Below are positions 1 through 8,669 of a stretch of 64,000 nt of DNA, one piece after another. Numbering within the stretch: the first letter of the stretch is position 1; every line of letters begins with the position of its first letter. The notes beneath the pieces were generated by a model. That model searched no databases. It saw only the letters and a list, made by a program, of their open reading frames with translations, and was not told where the DNA came from. A program made the position numbers and the translations under genes. The stretch is from Xanthobacter sp. NM-25 (GTDB lineage Bacteria; Pseudomonadota; Alphaproteobacteria; Rhizobiales; Xanthobacteraceae): contig NZ_JACBFS010000003.1 of the NCBI RefSeq assembly GCF_022138605.1, positions 186,001 to 250,000 of the forward strand, written 5' to 3'.

Positions 1-1
1 C

Positions 2-1246
2 AGCCTGTGGACCTACCAGCACGCTATGGAACGCGAGCGTCGCATGGCCCATGCCGCACGGCTCGCCGAACAACTGGTCTCGGTGCAGCGGGCGCTGGCC
101 CTGGTGGCGCCGGACGAGCGCGAGAGCGTGGCGCACAGCCTCTCCGGCGGGGTCATCGACGCCCATTGGAACCGGGCGCCCGTCACCGCGCCGAATCGCA
201 AGCCGCTGCTGCGGGATCAGGCGCTCGAAAGCCAGGTCCGCGCCCTGGCGCCGGTGCTGGCGCCCGAAGATGTGGTGATTGGCGCGACCGACGACCCGTA
301 TCTGGCCTTCGCCGCCCTGCGGCTGCCCGATGGCAGCTGGGCCAACGTGCGCCTGTTCGCCCCACCGCCGCAGCTCGATGGCGGACACGGCTCGGTGCTG
401 TCCACCAGCCTCATGGCGCTGGGGGTGCTGCTGCTTTCACTCGCCATCGCCGCCTGGCTCACCCGGCCGCTGCGGGCCATGGCCCGGGCGGTGGCGCAGG
501 TGCAGCCGGACAGGCCTTTCGCGCCGCTACCGGAAAATGGGCCGCGGGAGGTGCGTGAATTGGCGCACGCCTTCAATGGCATGCAGGCGCGCATCGCCGA
601 CCTCATCGGCCGGCGCACGCAGGCGCTGGTCGCGGTCTCCCACGATCTGCGCACGCCCATGACCCGCCTGCGCTTCCGCGCCGAGGATGTGGCCGATCCG
701 TCGCTGCGCGAGGCGCTGGTGGCGGACATTTCCGAGATGGAGCAGATGGTCGAGGCGACGCTCTCCTATCTGCGCGGGGACAATGCCCAGGAGCCGAGCC
801 GCCCCATGGACCTGGTGCCGCTGCTGGAGACCATCGTCAACGATGCGCGCGATCAGGGCCGCGAGGCGCAACTGGACGCCCCCGCCAGCCTTGTGGTGGC
901 CGGGCGCCCCATCGCCTTGAAGCGGGCGGTGACCAACCTCGTCGAAAACGCGCTCTCCTACGGCGGCAGCGCTCATCTCACCCTTGCCGATGCCGGCGAT
1001 CGGGTGAGCTTGACGGTGCGCGATCATGGACCGGGCATTCCCGAAGCGCAGCTGGAGACCGTGCTGGAACCCTTCGTGCGGCTGGATGCCTCCCGCAGCC
1101 GCGCCACTGGGGGCGTCGGCCTCGGCCTCACCATCGCGGCGGCGGCGGCGCGCAGCCATGGGGGCGCCCTGATCCTGGCCAACCACCCGGAAGGCGGCCT
1201 TGTGGTGACCCTCACCTTGCCCCGGATCGCTGCGGAAACAAATTGA
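2..1246 (+). CDS. Sensor histidine kinase, 5' end outside window
   Basis: The frame is open from base 2, so the N-terminus and probably a first membrane helix lie upstream. Counting from the first ATG at 26, a short extracytoplasmic segment is followed by a membrane helix at about 126-145. A HAMP linker comes next, then the HisKA phosphoacceptor motif VSHDLRTP with the likely phosphorylated His near residue 206. The HATPase_c domain shows an N box (NLVENALSYGG, about 304), G1 (DHGPGIPE) and G2 (GGVGLGL). By family this is a membrane kinase that phosphorylates an OmpR-type regulator, normally encoded just upstream. The gene downstream is a copper-type multicopper oxidase, so metal or envelope-stress sensing is a reasonable inference. 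The signal itself cannot be read from the sequence. Confidence 0.93.
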   Translation, partial: SLWTYQHAMERERRMAHAARLAEQLVSVQRALALVAPDERESVAHSLSGGVIDAHWNRAPVTAPNRKPLLRDQALESQVRALAPVLAPEDVVIGATDDPYLAFAALRLPDGSWANVRLFAPPPQLDGGHGSVLSTSLMALGVLLLSLAIAAWLTRPLRAMARAVAQVQPDRPFAPLPENGPREVRELAHAFNGMQARIADLIGRRTQALVAVSHDLRTPMTRLRFRAEDVADPSLREALVADISEMEQMVEATLSYLRGDNAQEPSRPMDLVPLLETIVNDARDQGREAQLDAPASLVVAGRPIALKRAVTNLVENALSYGGSAHLTLADAGDRVSLTVRDHGPGIPEAQLETVLEPFVRLDASRSRATGGVGLGLTIAAAAARSHGGALILANHPEGGLVVTLTLPRIAAETN

Positions 1247-1558
1247 TACAGAAGCGATACGCGGCGTGACGGGCCGCGCGCTATCTGCCCCTCTTGATCC
1301 TTGCGGAACGGACGGGGTGAGAGATGGCGGGGCGGTTGGTACGAGACACGCGGATGCTCTCATGCGCTTCGACTGCTGGCTTTGAGCTGACGGCCGCACG
1401 CGGCGACGAGTTCCGTCCCTCCGCGCGCAGCCACGCCGAGAGGGCTCTCAAGCGCCATCGCGACACTCTTGATGTTCTGCATGCCCTTGCGGAAGCGCTG
1501 CGCCACGCCTTGCCGCCATCCTCAAGCCATATCTGATCCTGTCTGGGAGAGTCCGATC
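1247..1558. other. Intergenic region between kinase and multicopper oxidase
   Basis: This 312-base gap holds two GATAC direct repeats at 1245-1249 and 1256-1260. Their 11-base period is the spacing used by OmpR-family regulators. A short hairpin has arms GCGGC and GCCGC at 1261-1265 and 1273-1277. A 70-codon frame at 1324-1536 is Arg/Ser/His-rich, resembles no family I know, and is not called. No convincing sigma-70 promoter was found. Confidence 0.35.
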
Positions 1559-3100
1559 ATGTCCTTCGCGCCCCTGTCCTGCGTGCGGATGAACCGCCGC
1601 CAGCTTCTTTCCGGGGCGGCCGCCGTCGGCGCGCTGACCTTGGCCGGGCGCGCGGCGGGGCGCGCCCAAGAGAGTGTTCAAGAGCGTCCGCTTCTGACCG
1701 TCGAGAGCACCACCCTCGAGGTGAAGGGCAAGGCCGCCAAGGCATATGTGGTGAAGGGGCCGACCGGGGAGGGGATTTTCGCGCGAGAAGGTGAGCGCCT
1801 CTCCGGTGCGGTCCTCAATGCATCGGATGCGCCGCTGCAACTGCACTGGCACGGGCAGATCTTCGCCCCGCCCGAACAGGATCGCGCCCGGCCCAATGGC
1901 GGCACACTGGCGTCGGGGCAGACCGACCTGGTGGACTACCGACTCACCCCGGGCACCCATTGGATGCACGCCCACACCTTGACCGAGCAGCAATTGCTGG
2001 CGGCCCCGCTCGTTACCCGCGAGGCCGACGCGGGGGATGTTCAGGACGTGGTGGTGATGCTCCACGACTTCGCCTTCCGCACCCCGCAGGAGATCCTCGC
2101 CGAGCTCGGCGGCACCGACGGCCACGGCGGCGGACACGGGGGGATGGGCCACGCGATGGGCAACCCGGGACTGGTCCCGCAGGGCATGGGCGCGCAGGGC
2201 ATGGGGGCGCAAGGTATGGGAGGCGGCCACGGGATGCCCATGGGCGCCATGATGGGCGGCATGATGGGCGTGGCGGGCGGCGGCATGGGCGGCATGGCGC
2301 ACGCCAATGACGTGGCCTACGACGCCTATCTCGCCAATCGGCGCACCCTGGCCGATCCCGAGGTGGTGCAAGTGGAGCGGGGCGCACCGGTGCGGCTGCG
2401 CGTCATCAATGGAGGCACGGCCACTGCCTTCTTCCTCTCCCTGCCGGGGCTGGCGCCACGTTGCATCGCGGTGGACGGGGTGCCTTGTGTTCCCGTGGCG
2501 GCTGGGTTGTTTCCGCTCGCCCAGGGCCAGCGCATCGACCTCCTGGTGGATCTACCCCAGGCGGGCGGCGTCTTCCCGCTGCTGGCGCAGGTGGAGGGCG
2601 CGCGGGCGCGCACCGGCATCGTCCTGGCGACGCCCGGCGCCGCGATCGCACGGATCCCCGAGGTGGCAGAGCAGGCGGAGGGACTGCTGGACCTCGCCTT
2701 TGAAAGCACGCTTGCCGCGCGCGCGCCTCTTATGGCGCGGCGGCCGGATCGCGTCTTTCCTGTCATGCTGGGGGAAGAGCCCGGTTATCGCTGGACCATC
2801 AATGGCCGTGTCCACGGCGAGGACGTGCCATTCGAGGTGCGCCAGGGGGAGCGGGTGGAGATGACCTTCATGAACCCCACCATGATGAGCCACCCCATGC
2901 ACATCCATGGCCATCACTTCCAGGTCGTGGCGCTGGGGCCGCAGCGCTTTTCCGGGGCGCTGCGCGATACCGTGATCGTGCCGCCCCACATGCCGGTAAC
3001 CATCGCCTTTGATGCCGGGCAGAAGGGCGAATGGTTCCTCCACTGCCACCACCTCTACCACATGGCCGGTGGCATGATGACGTCGGTCCGGGTGGTCTGA
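1559..3100 (+). CDS. Multicopper oxidase with Met/His-rich insert (copper tolerance type)
   Basis: This 513-residue periplasmic oxidase couples substrate oxidation to reduction of O2 to water. The start at 1559 is chosen for GGGAGAG about 8 bases upstream; an ATG at 1589 is the alternative. A Tat-like signal (NRRQLLSG followed by a hydrophobic Ala-rich stretch) fits export of a folded copper protein. Copper motifs are HWHG near residue 96, HWMHAH near 135, HPMHIHGHH near 444 and HCHHLYHMAGGM near 494, whose last Met is the expected T1 axial ligand. Residues about 187-249 are a Gly/Met/His-rich insert, seen in CueO/CopA-type oxidases as extra Cu(I) sites. The kinase upstream and this insert together suggest copper detoxification; a laccase-like role cannot be excluded. 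Confidence 0.92.
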   Translation: MSFAPLSCVRMNRRQLLSGAAAVGALTLAGRAAGRAQESVQERPLLTVESTTLEVKGKAAKAYVVKGPTGEGIFAREGERLSGAVLNASDAPLQLHWHGQIFAPPEQDRARPNGGTLASGQTDLVDYRLTPGTHWMHAHTLTEQQLLAAPLVTREADAGDVQDVVVMLHDFAFRTPQEILAELGGTDGHGGGHGGMGHAMGNPGLVPQGMGAQGMGAQGMGGGHGMPMGAMMGGMMGVAGGGMGGMAHANDVAYDAYLANRRTLADPEVVQVERGAPVRLRVINGGTATAFFLSLPGLAPRCIAVDGVPCVPVAAGLFPLAQGQRIDLLVDLPQAGGVFPLLAQVEGARARTGIVLATPGAAIARIPEVAEQAEGLLDLAFESTLAARAPLMARRPDRVFPVMLGEEPGYRWTINGRVHGEDVPFEVRQGERVEMTFMNPTMMSHPMHIHGHHFQVVALGPQRFSGALRDTVIVPPHMPVTIAFDAGQKGEWFLHCHHLYHMAGGMMTSVRVV

Positions 3101-3121
3101 GGCGCAGCGCCGGGCGGGCGC

Positions 3122-4147
3122 TCAGTGGGGTGCGAGGCGGTGGCCGTCCGGTGTCCAGCGCAGGTGATCGGTGCGCACCAGGTGGCGGATGTGGGAGAGC
3201 AACTCGCTGAGCGCGAAGCCCATCTGAGGCAGGGGGATCGGACGGGTGTACATCACCGGCAGCAGCTCCATCACCCCGCTCGGTCCAGAGGCCTGGCAGT
3301 GGGCCACCAGGTGCCGCAGGCTCCGGGCGTGATGGGCCTGGAGCGCGCGCACCCGCTGATGCAGTCCGAAGAACGGCACGCCGTGACCGGGCAGAACCAG
3401 AACGTCGTCCGGCACGTCGGCGAGCACCGCATCCAGCGAGGCCAGATAGTCCGCCAGCGGGTCCTCGCACGGGGGGAAGACGGAAATGCCGACGTTCGGC
3501 GAGATCCGCTCGAGCACCTGATCGGCGGCGATGAACAGCTTCTTCTCGCGGTTGAGCAGTGTGGCCATGGCCGGGGAGTGTCCGCCGCCGATGGCCACTT
3601 CCCAGCGGTCGCCGCCAAGCAGCAGCCAGCCCGCCGTGAGCGGGTGAAAGGCGGCCGGTGGCGCTTCGGTCATCCGGCGATAACGGTCACCGCCGGCGAG
3701 CACGTGGTCGCGGCTGGCGGGATCGAGCCCTAAGTCATCGAGAAGGGCGGCGCGCTCGGTGCGTGTCTGCGGCGGCAGCGGGTGATGCAGCGCCAATGCG
3801 GCCGCGTGCTCCACCGGATGGATGTGCAGCGGCGCCTGCGCAGCGCCGCACAGATGCCGTGCGAGGCCGACGTGATCGGGATGGGCATGGGTGCAGATCA
3901 CCCGCGTGAGGCCGTCACCGAGCGGCCCTTCGAGCAGCGCCCGCCAGGCGTCACGGGTCGGGGTGTCGTCGAGACCGGTGTCGATCGCCGCCCAGCCGGC
4001 CCCGTCGCGCAGGAAATAGACGTTCACATGGTCCAGTTGGAACGGCAGGCGCAGGCGTGTCCACAGCACATCCTCGCAGATGGCCGTGACGTCGCCGATC
4101 TCGGGCACCGGGAAGGTGGCGGGCGCATGGGCGCGCACGCTGGTCAT
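3122..4147 (-). CDS. Metallo-beta-lactamase-fold hydrolase
   Basis: A 341-residue MBL-fold enzyme. The metal site THAHPDH (H87, H89, D91, H92) is followed by GGGHSP, an Asp in ADQVL, and LPGHGVPF, giving a full dinuclear site. A C-terminal helical segment resembles the winged-helix tail of glyoxalase II/LACTB2-like hydrolases. The start is set by an ATGA overlap with the amidohydrolase gene, so the two are translationally coupled. It is the last gene of the minus-strand amidohydrolase/ABC operon. A thioester or ester hydrolase role in that pathway is inferred; the substrate is unknown. There is no signal peptide, so it should be cytoplasmic. Confidence 0.88.
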   Translation of the reverse strand: MTSVRAHAPATFPVPEIGDVTAICEDVLWTRLRLPFQLDHVNVYFLRDGAGWAAIDTGLDDTPTRDAWRALLEGPLGDGLTRVICTHAHPDHVGLARHLCGAAQAPLHIHPVEHAAALALHHPLPPQTRTERAALLDDLGLDPASRDHVLAGGDRYRRMTEAPPAAFHPLTAGWLLLGGDRWEVAIGGGHSPAMATLLNREKKLFIAADQVLERISPNVGISVFPPCEDPLADYLASLDAVLADVPDDVLVLPGHGVPFFGLHQRVRALQAHHARSLRHLVAHCQASGPSGVMELLPVMYTRPIPLPQMGFALSELLSHIRHLVRTDHLRWTPDGHRLAPH

Positions 4148-5289
4148 GGTGTGGGCGCCAGATAGGTTTCCACCAGCCGGGTCCAATAGGCGATCCCATG
4201 GGGGATGGCGGCGTCGTTGAACTCGTAATGGGGGTTATGGAGAATCCGGTCGCCGTCGGTGGGGCCGTTGCCGATCCAGATATAGGCGCCGCGCTTGCGC
4301 TCGAGCATGAAGGCGAAATCCTCAGACCCCAGGGAGGGGGGGATGTCGTGCACATGCCCGGCATCGACGCAGCCCCGTGCCACCTCGGCGCAGAACGCCG
4401 TCAGTTCCGGGTCGTTGAACAGCGGCGGATAGCGGCGCGAATAGGTGATGTGGGCGGTGCAGTCGTGGAGCCGCGCGGCATGCTCCGCCACCTCCCGCAG
4501 CCGGCGCTCCCCGAGGTCGCGCGTCGCGGGATCGAGCGCCCGCACGGTGCCGCGGATGACCGCCTCGCCGGGAATGACGTTCCATGTGGCGCCGGCATGA
4601 ATCTGGGTGACGCTGACCACCAGCGAGAGCAGGGGGTCGACGTTGCGGGAGACGATCGACTGCAGCAGGTTGATGCATTGCGACGCCGCCAGGATCGGAT
4701 CGGCGGCGAGCTGCGGGCGGGCGGCATGGCTGCCCTTGCCCTTCACCACGATCTCGAACACGTCGAACGAAGCCATGGCGTTGCCGGCGCAGGTGCCGAA
4801 CGTGCCGATGGGCAGGCCCGGACGGTTGTGCAGACCGAACACGGCTTCCATGGGAAAGCGCTCGAATAGCCCTTCCTCGATGGCGACCGCCGCACCGCCC
4901 TCATTCTCTTCCGCCGGCTGGAAGATGAGATAGACGATGCCGTCGAAAACCCCATCGCGTGCCAGCGCGCGCGCCGCGCCGAGCAGCATGGCGGTGTGGC
5001 CGTCATGGCCGCAGGCGTGCATCTTGCCGGCGCGCTGCGAGGCATGGGCGAAGGTGTTGGCCTCGGTGATGTCGAGGGCATCGATGTCCGCCCGCAGGCC
5101 GATGGCCCGCTCGCTCCGTCCCTTCTTCAGGGTCGCCACCACCCCGGTGCGGGCGATGCCGGCTTCAAATGGGATCTGGAGCGCGGTGAGCTGCCGCGCG
5201 ATGAAGGCGGAGGTTTCCACTTCCTCGAAGGCGGTCTCGGGAATGGTGTGCAAGTGCCGCCGCCAGGTGGCGACCTCCTGATACTCCAT
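4144..5289 (-). CDS. M20 family amidohydrolase (hippurate hydrolase/IAA-amino acid hydrolase-like)
   Basis: A 381-residue M20D-type metallopeptidase. Metal ligands sit in HACGHDGHTA (H91, C93, H95) and FQPAEENEGG (E127/E128), with a late metal-site motif PSLGSEDFAF. Length matches the subfamily, which hydrolyses N-acyl amino acids and other carboxylate amides. It lies 66 bases after the ABC permease and overlaps the MBL hydrolase by four bases. This suggests that the imported compound is an amide conjugate split in the cytoplasm, releasing an acid for the CoA ligase on the opposite strand. That link is inferred from context. Lineage-specific substrates (hippurate, indoleacetyl-amino acids, N-acetyl amino acids) cannot be told apart by eye. 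Confidence 0.9.
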   Translation of the reverse strand: MEYQEVATWRRHLHTIPETAFEEVETSAFIARQLTALQIPFEAGIARTGVVATLKKGRSERAIGLRADIDALDITEANTFAHASQRAGKMHACGHDGHTAMLLGAARALARDGVFDGIVYLIFQPAEENEGGAAVAIEEGLFERFPMEAVFGLHNRPGLPIGTFGTCAGNAMASFDVFEIVVKGKGSHAARPQLAADPILAASQCINLLQSIVSRNVDPLLSLVVSVTQIHAGATWNVIPGEAVIRGTVRALDPATRDLGERRLREVAEHAARLHDCTAHITYSRRYPPLFNDPELTAFCAEVARGCVDAGHVHDIPPSLGSEDFAFMLERKRGAYIWIGNGPTDGDRILHNPHYEFNDAAIPHGIAYWTRLVETYLAPTP

Positions 5290-5355
5290 GTGTCACTCCG
5301 ATACGTGCGGCAGAATGGCGATGGGCTCTCATCCCTCCGTCAATGGCGCGGGGCC

Positions 5356-6135
5356 TTACTCCTTGACGGTGGATGACAGGTTGCCCTCCCAGAAGATCAG
5401 CTTGCGGTGGGCATAGCGCACCAGCTGGGTGCCGACGATGCCCAGCACCGCCAGGCTGACCAGTGCCGCGAACATGACGTTGACCTCCAGGGTCACCGCC
5501 GCCGAATTGATAAGGTAGCCCAGGCCTCGGCTGGAGGACACGAATTCCGCCACCACCGCGCCGATGAGGCTGAGCACGATGGCGATCTGGAGGCCGGCGA
5601 AGATGTGTCCCGCTGCCGACGGCAGCTTGATCTCCCAGAAAATCATCCAGCGGCTGGCGGAGATGGCCTTGGCCATGTCGACCATCGCCGGGTTGGTCTG
5701 CTTCAGGCCGACGATGGTGTTCACGAAGACGGGGAAAAAGCACACCAAGGCGACCATGATCACCTTGGACTTCATCTCGAAGCCGAACCAAACCAGGATC
5801 AGCGGCGCCAGCGCCACCTTCGGCATGGATTGCAGAGCGATGATGAGGGGGTGGACCAGCTTTTCCGCCACCTCGGATTCCGACACCAGCGCCCCCACCA
5901 GGATCGCCAGTCCGCATCCGACCACATAGCCGATGATCGTGGATGTCATCGTGTAGGCGAGATGCTGCCAGAACACGCCGCCGATATATCCGGTCTCCAG
6001 CGCGCGGAGAACCGACAGCGGTGTCGGAAGGACATAGCTCGGGATGTGGAAGAACTGGATCGACAGCTGCCACACCAGGATGACCGCCGCAGCGGTGGCC
6101 AGCGGATACATCAGATCCTTGAGCTTGGAAGTCAT
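5356..6135 (-). CDS. ABC transporter permease (SsuC/TauC type)
   Basis: A 259-residue inner-membrane permease with about six hydrophobic helices. The cytoplasmic EAA-type loop contains the conserved pattern EIKLPSAAGHIFAGLQIA near residues 155-172, where the ATPase docks. The family (BPD_transp_1) serves sulfonate, taurine, nitrate, thiamine-precursor and aromatic acid importers. Ten bases separate it from the upstream ATPase gene. The matching binding protein is encoded at the end of the divergent plus-strand operon, so the transporter is split across two transcription units. Confidence 0.93.
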   Translation of the reverse strand: MTSKLKDLMYPLATAAAVILVWQLSIQFFHIPSYVLPTPLSVLRALETGYIGGVFWQHLAYTMTSTIIGYVVGCGLAILVGALVSESEVAEKLVHPLIIALQSMPKVALAPLILVWFGFEMKSKVIMVALVCFFPVFVNTIVGLKQTNPAMVDMAKAISASRWMIFWEIKLPSAAGHIFAGLQIAIVLSLIGAVVAEFVSSSRGLGYLINSAAVTLEVNVMFAALVSLAVLGIVGTQLVRYAHRKLIFWEGNLSSTVKE

Positions 6136-6145
6136 CGGCCCTCTC

Positions 6146-6961
6146 TCAATGATCCAGTTTCGCGAAGATCTCGCGCAGGTGCTTCGTATAGGCAGTGAAG
6201 CCGGGCTCGCTCATGGTCTCGAGGCTGCGCGGGCGGGGGATGTCGATGGTGAGATCCTCCACCAGTTGCGCCGGGCGCGGCGAGAGAACCAGCACGCGAT
6301 CGGACAGATAAACTGCCTCGGGGATCGAGTGGGTGATGAAGAGCACGGTCTTGCCCGCCTTCATCCAGATGGCCTGCAACTCGTCCATCATGCGCTCGCG
6401 GGTCATGGCGTCGAGAGCGGAGAACGGCTCGTCCATCAAGAGCACGGTGGGATCCTGGATCAGCCCACGCACGATGCCGGCGCGCTGCTGCATGCCGCCG
6501 GACAATTCATTGGGGTAGCTTTCCGCGAACTTGTCGAGCCCGGCCATCTTGAGAAGGTCCATGGCGCGGGTCCGGGCCGCGGCCATGTTGAGGCCGAGGG
6601 ACTTGGCCGGCAGCAGGACATTTGCCAGCACGTTCTTCCAGGGTAGGAGCGTGGGCTGTTGGAAGACCACGCCCACATCCGGGCGCGGCCCCTTGACCGC
6701 CTCGCCGCCGATCCGCATCTCGCCGCCGCTCGGCCGCAGCAGGCCGGCAGCGATACGCAGCAGGGTGGACTTGCCGCATCCCGAGGGACCCAGGACAGAA
6801 ACGAACTGCCCGGGCTCGATGGTCACCGAGAGATCGCGGACCGCTTCCGTGGCGCCTCGTGCTGTATGAAATGTTACATATAGATTGCTGACCTCAACAT
6901 ACCCGGCACTACTTCCGATTCCTGCCGGCTTGGCGGCTGTTCTTGCGTCGGCTGATGCCAT
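6146..6961 (-). CDS. ABC transporter ATP-binding protein (SsuB/TauB type)
   Basis: A 271-residue ATPase. Walker A GPSGCGKST is at residues 58-66, followed by a Q-loop (VVFQQP), signature LSGGMQQRAG, Walker B VLLMDEPFSALD and H-loop (ITHS). It energises import with the adjacent permease. An N-terminal extension of about 20 residues precedes the ABC core. The gene is the first of the minus-strand unit (ATPase, permease, M20 amidohydrolase, MBL hydrolase) and shares a 205-base divergent region with the acyl-CoA ligase gene. Confidence 0.94.
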   Translation of the reverse strand: MASADARTAAKPAGIGSSAGYVEVSNLYVTFHTARGATEAVRDLSVTIEPGQFVSVLGPSGCGKSTLLRIAAGLLRPSGGEMRIGGEAVKGPRPDVGVVFQQPTLLPWKNVLANVLLPAKSLGLNMAAARTRAMDLLKMAGLDKFAESYPNELSGGMQQRAGIVRGLIQDPTVLLMDEPFSALDAMTRERMMDELQAIWMKAGKTVLFITHSIPEAVYLSDRVLVLSPRPAQLVEDLTIDIPRPRSLETMSEPGFTAYTKHLREIFAKLDH

Positions 6962-7097
6962 TCCCGTCTCATCCTGCTGCCGTGCCGACCCGCGACGGGC
7001 GCGACCGATTCACAAGGGAAATCTGTGGTCTTCTTATGTGAGCCCATCAGGATGCCTCAGCCTCTCCTAAGCGGGAGGAAATTTCAATACGGCTATA

Positions 7098-7126
7098 TTG
7101 ACATTTTTTTATGCGGCAGATGTAAT
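7098..7126 (+). promoter_or_regulatory. Near-consensus sigma-70 promoter for the CoA-ligase operon
   Basis: TTGACA at 7098-7103 matches the -35 consensus exactly. TGTAAT at 7121-7126 matches five of six bases of the -10, with the ideal 17-base spacer. The box sits in the most AT-rich part of the divergent region. Predicted transcription starts near 7133, leaving about 34 bases before the ATG at 7167. The TTG at 7098, which opens the longest reading frame here, is therefore the -35 box and not a start codon. Confidence 0.65.
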
Positions 7127-7166
7127 CTTTGAAATCTCATCAAGCGCAAGGGGTTTACGAAAAGAG

Positions 7167-8669
7167 ATGCGGGTCACTCCCACTTCCTATCTCACCCGAA
7201 CGCGAAATCTCGGCGATCTGCGGCCCGCGCGCCCGCGGCCCGATGCGCTGATCGAGGTGGCGGAGGCGGACCGCATCCTGTCCACGGCCACGTTCTTCGA
7301 TACGGTGGATGCCGTGGCGCGGGGGCTCGGGCGGCACGGGTTGAAGCCGGGAGCCCGGGTGGCGATCCTGTCCGCTAACCGCTGGGAATATCTGGCGGCC
7401 TTTCTCGGCATCATGAAAGCGGGCTACGTGGCGGTTCCCCTGAACCAGAAGCTCGCGCGCGACACCCTCACCTGGATCTTCAGCGACAGCGAGGTGGCTT
7501 TCGCCTTCGTGGAAGCGCAGTTCGCCGACATGTGCCCGACTACGGTCCCAAGCATCGATCTCGACCGCGACTGGGCGGACTTTCTCGATCCTGGCCCGTT
7601 CACCGCGGCGCAGGTGACAGAGGCGGATGACGCGCTCATTCTCTACACTTCTGGCTCCACCAGCCGGCCCAAGGGGGTGCCCCTGAGCCATGGGGGCCAT
7701 CTGTGGGCCATCCGCACGCGGCTGGAGGGCAGCCCCGGCTATGAGGAGCAGCGGGTGATTGCCGCCGCTCCGCTCTATCACATGAACGCCCTGTTCACGG
7801 CTCTGGTGGCGCTGGCGGCCGGCGCCTCCTTCGTGCTGATGAATGCCTTTTCTGCCGCCGGATTCGTTGCCGCCATCTCGCGCCATCGGGTGAGCCTGGT
7901 CACCTCGGTGCCCACCATGATCGCGCTGGCCCTGCGGGAAACCGAGGCGCTGGCATCGGCCGACCTGAGCTGTGTGAAGGTGCTGGGCATGGGTTCGGCG
8001 CCCACCACGGAGAAGCTGCTGGAAGACGCGCGCGCGGCCTTTCCCAATGCGCGCATCAATCTCGGCTATGGCACCACGGAAAGCGGGCCATGTGCCTTCG
8101 GCGCGCATCCCGATGGCCTGCCGAAGCCGCCGGCGGCGCTCGGCTATCCCCTCGCGGGCGTCGATGTCCGCATCGCCGGCGGCGGTGACGATGGCATTTT
8201 GGAGCTGCGCACGCCCGCTGTGACTCGTGGCTATCTCAATCTGCCGCAGAAGACCGCGGAGGTGATCGATGCCGAGGGCTGGTACAGCACCGGAGATCTG
8301 GTTCACCGCGACGAGAACGGCTTTTATTTCTTCGTCGGCCGCCACGACAACATGTTCACCTGCGGCGGGGAGAACATCTATCCGGAGAACGTGGAGCAGA
8401 TGATCGAGGCGCATCCGATGGTGCGTCAGAGCTGCGTGGTGCCGGTGCCGGACGATCTCAAGGGCTTCAAGCCTGTGGCTTTCGTGGTGCGGTCCGGTGA
8501 CGTGAGCGAGGACGAGCTCAAGCGTTTCGCCCTTGCCAACGGGCCGGCCTATCAGCATCCCCGGCAGATCTTCTTCCTTGAAAAGCTGCCGCTGGCCGGC
8601 ACCAACAAAGTGGATCGCAAGGCTCTGCAGCGCCTCGCCATGGCCGAACTGGGCGAGGCCGTGTCATGA
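7167..8669 (+). CDS. AMP-dependent acyl-CoA synthetase/ligase
   Basis: A 500-residue ANL-family enzyme that adenylates a carboxylate and transfers it to CoA. The P-loop reads LYTSGSTSRPKGVPLSH near residue 160. Other core motifs are GYGTTESGP (A5), GWYSTGDLVHRDENG with GRHDNMFTCGGENIYP (A8 hinge) and a C-terminal catalytic Lys in TNKVDRKALQ. The ATG at 7167 is preferred because the longer TTG frame begins inside the promoter -35 box; AAGGGG about 13 bases upstream is a modest ribosome site. It is the first gene of the plus-strand arm and probably activates the acid freed by the amidohydrolase. Substrate (aromatic, branched or medium-chain acid) is not evident. Confidence 0.92.
   Translation: MRVTPTSYLTRTRNLGDLRPARPRPDALIEVAEADRILSTATFFDTVDAVARGLGRHGLKPGARVAILSANRWEYLAAFLGIMKAGYVAVPLNQKLARDTLTWIFSDSEVAFAFVEAQFADMCPTTVPSIDLDRDWADFLDPGPFTAAQVTEADDALILYTSGSTSRPKGVPLSHGGHLWAIRTRLEGSPGYEEQRVIAAAPLYHMNALFTALVALAAGASFVLMNAFSAAGFVAAISRHRVSLVTSVPTMIALALRETEALASADLSCVKVLGMGSAPTTEKLLEDARAAFPNARINLGYGTTESGPCAFGAHPDGLPKPPAALGYPLAGVDVRIAGGGDDGILELRTPAVTRGYLNLPQKTAEVIDAEGWYSTGDLVHRDENGFYFFVGRHDNMFTCGGENIYPENVEQMIEAHPMVRQSCVVPVPDDLKGFKPVAFVVRSGDVSEDELKRFALANGPAYQHPRQIFFLEKLPLAGTNKVDRKALQRLAMAELGEAVS

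Noticed and set aside
1324..1536. 70-codon frame between the kinase and multicopper oxidase
   Set aside because: Arg/Ser/His-rich, no family resemblance, and base use is unlike neighbouring genes; the ribosome site is too close to the ATG.
3097..3123. Terminator hairpin between the multicopper oxidase and MBL genes
   Set aside because: TGAG-GCGC and GCGCTCA pair only with a bulge, and no T run follows; too weak to list as a feature.
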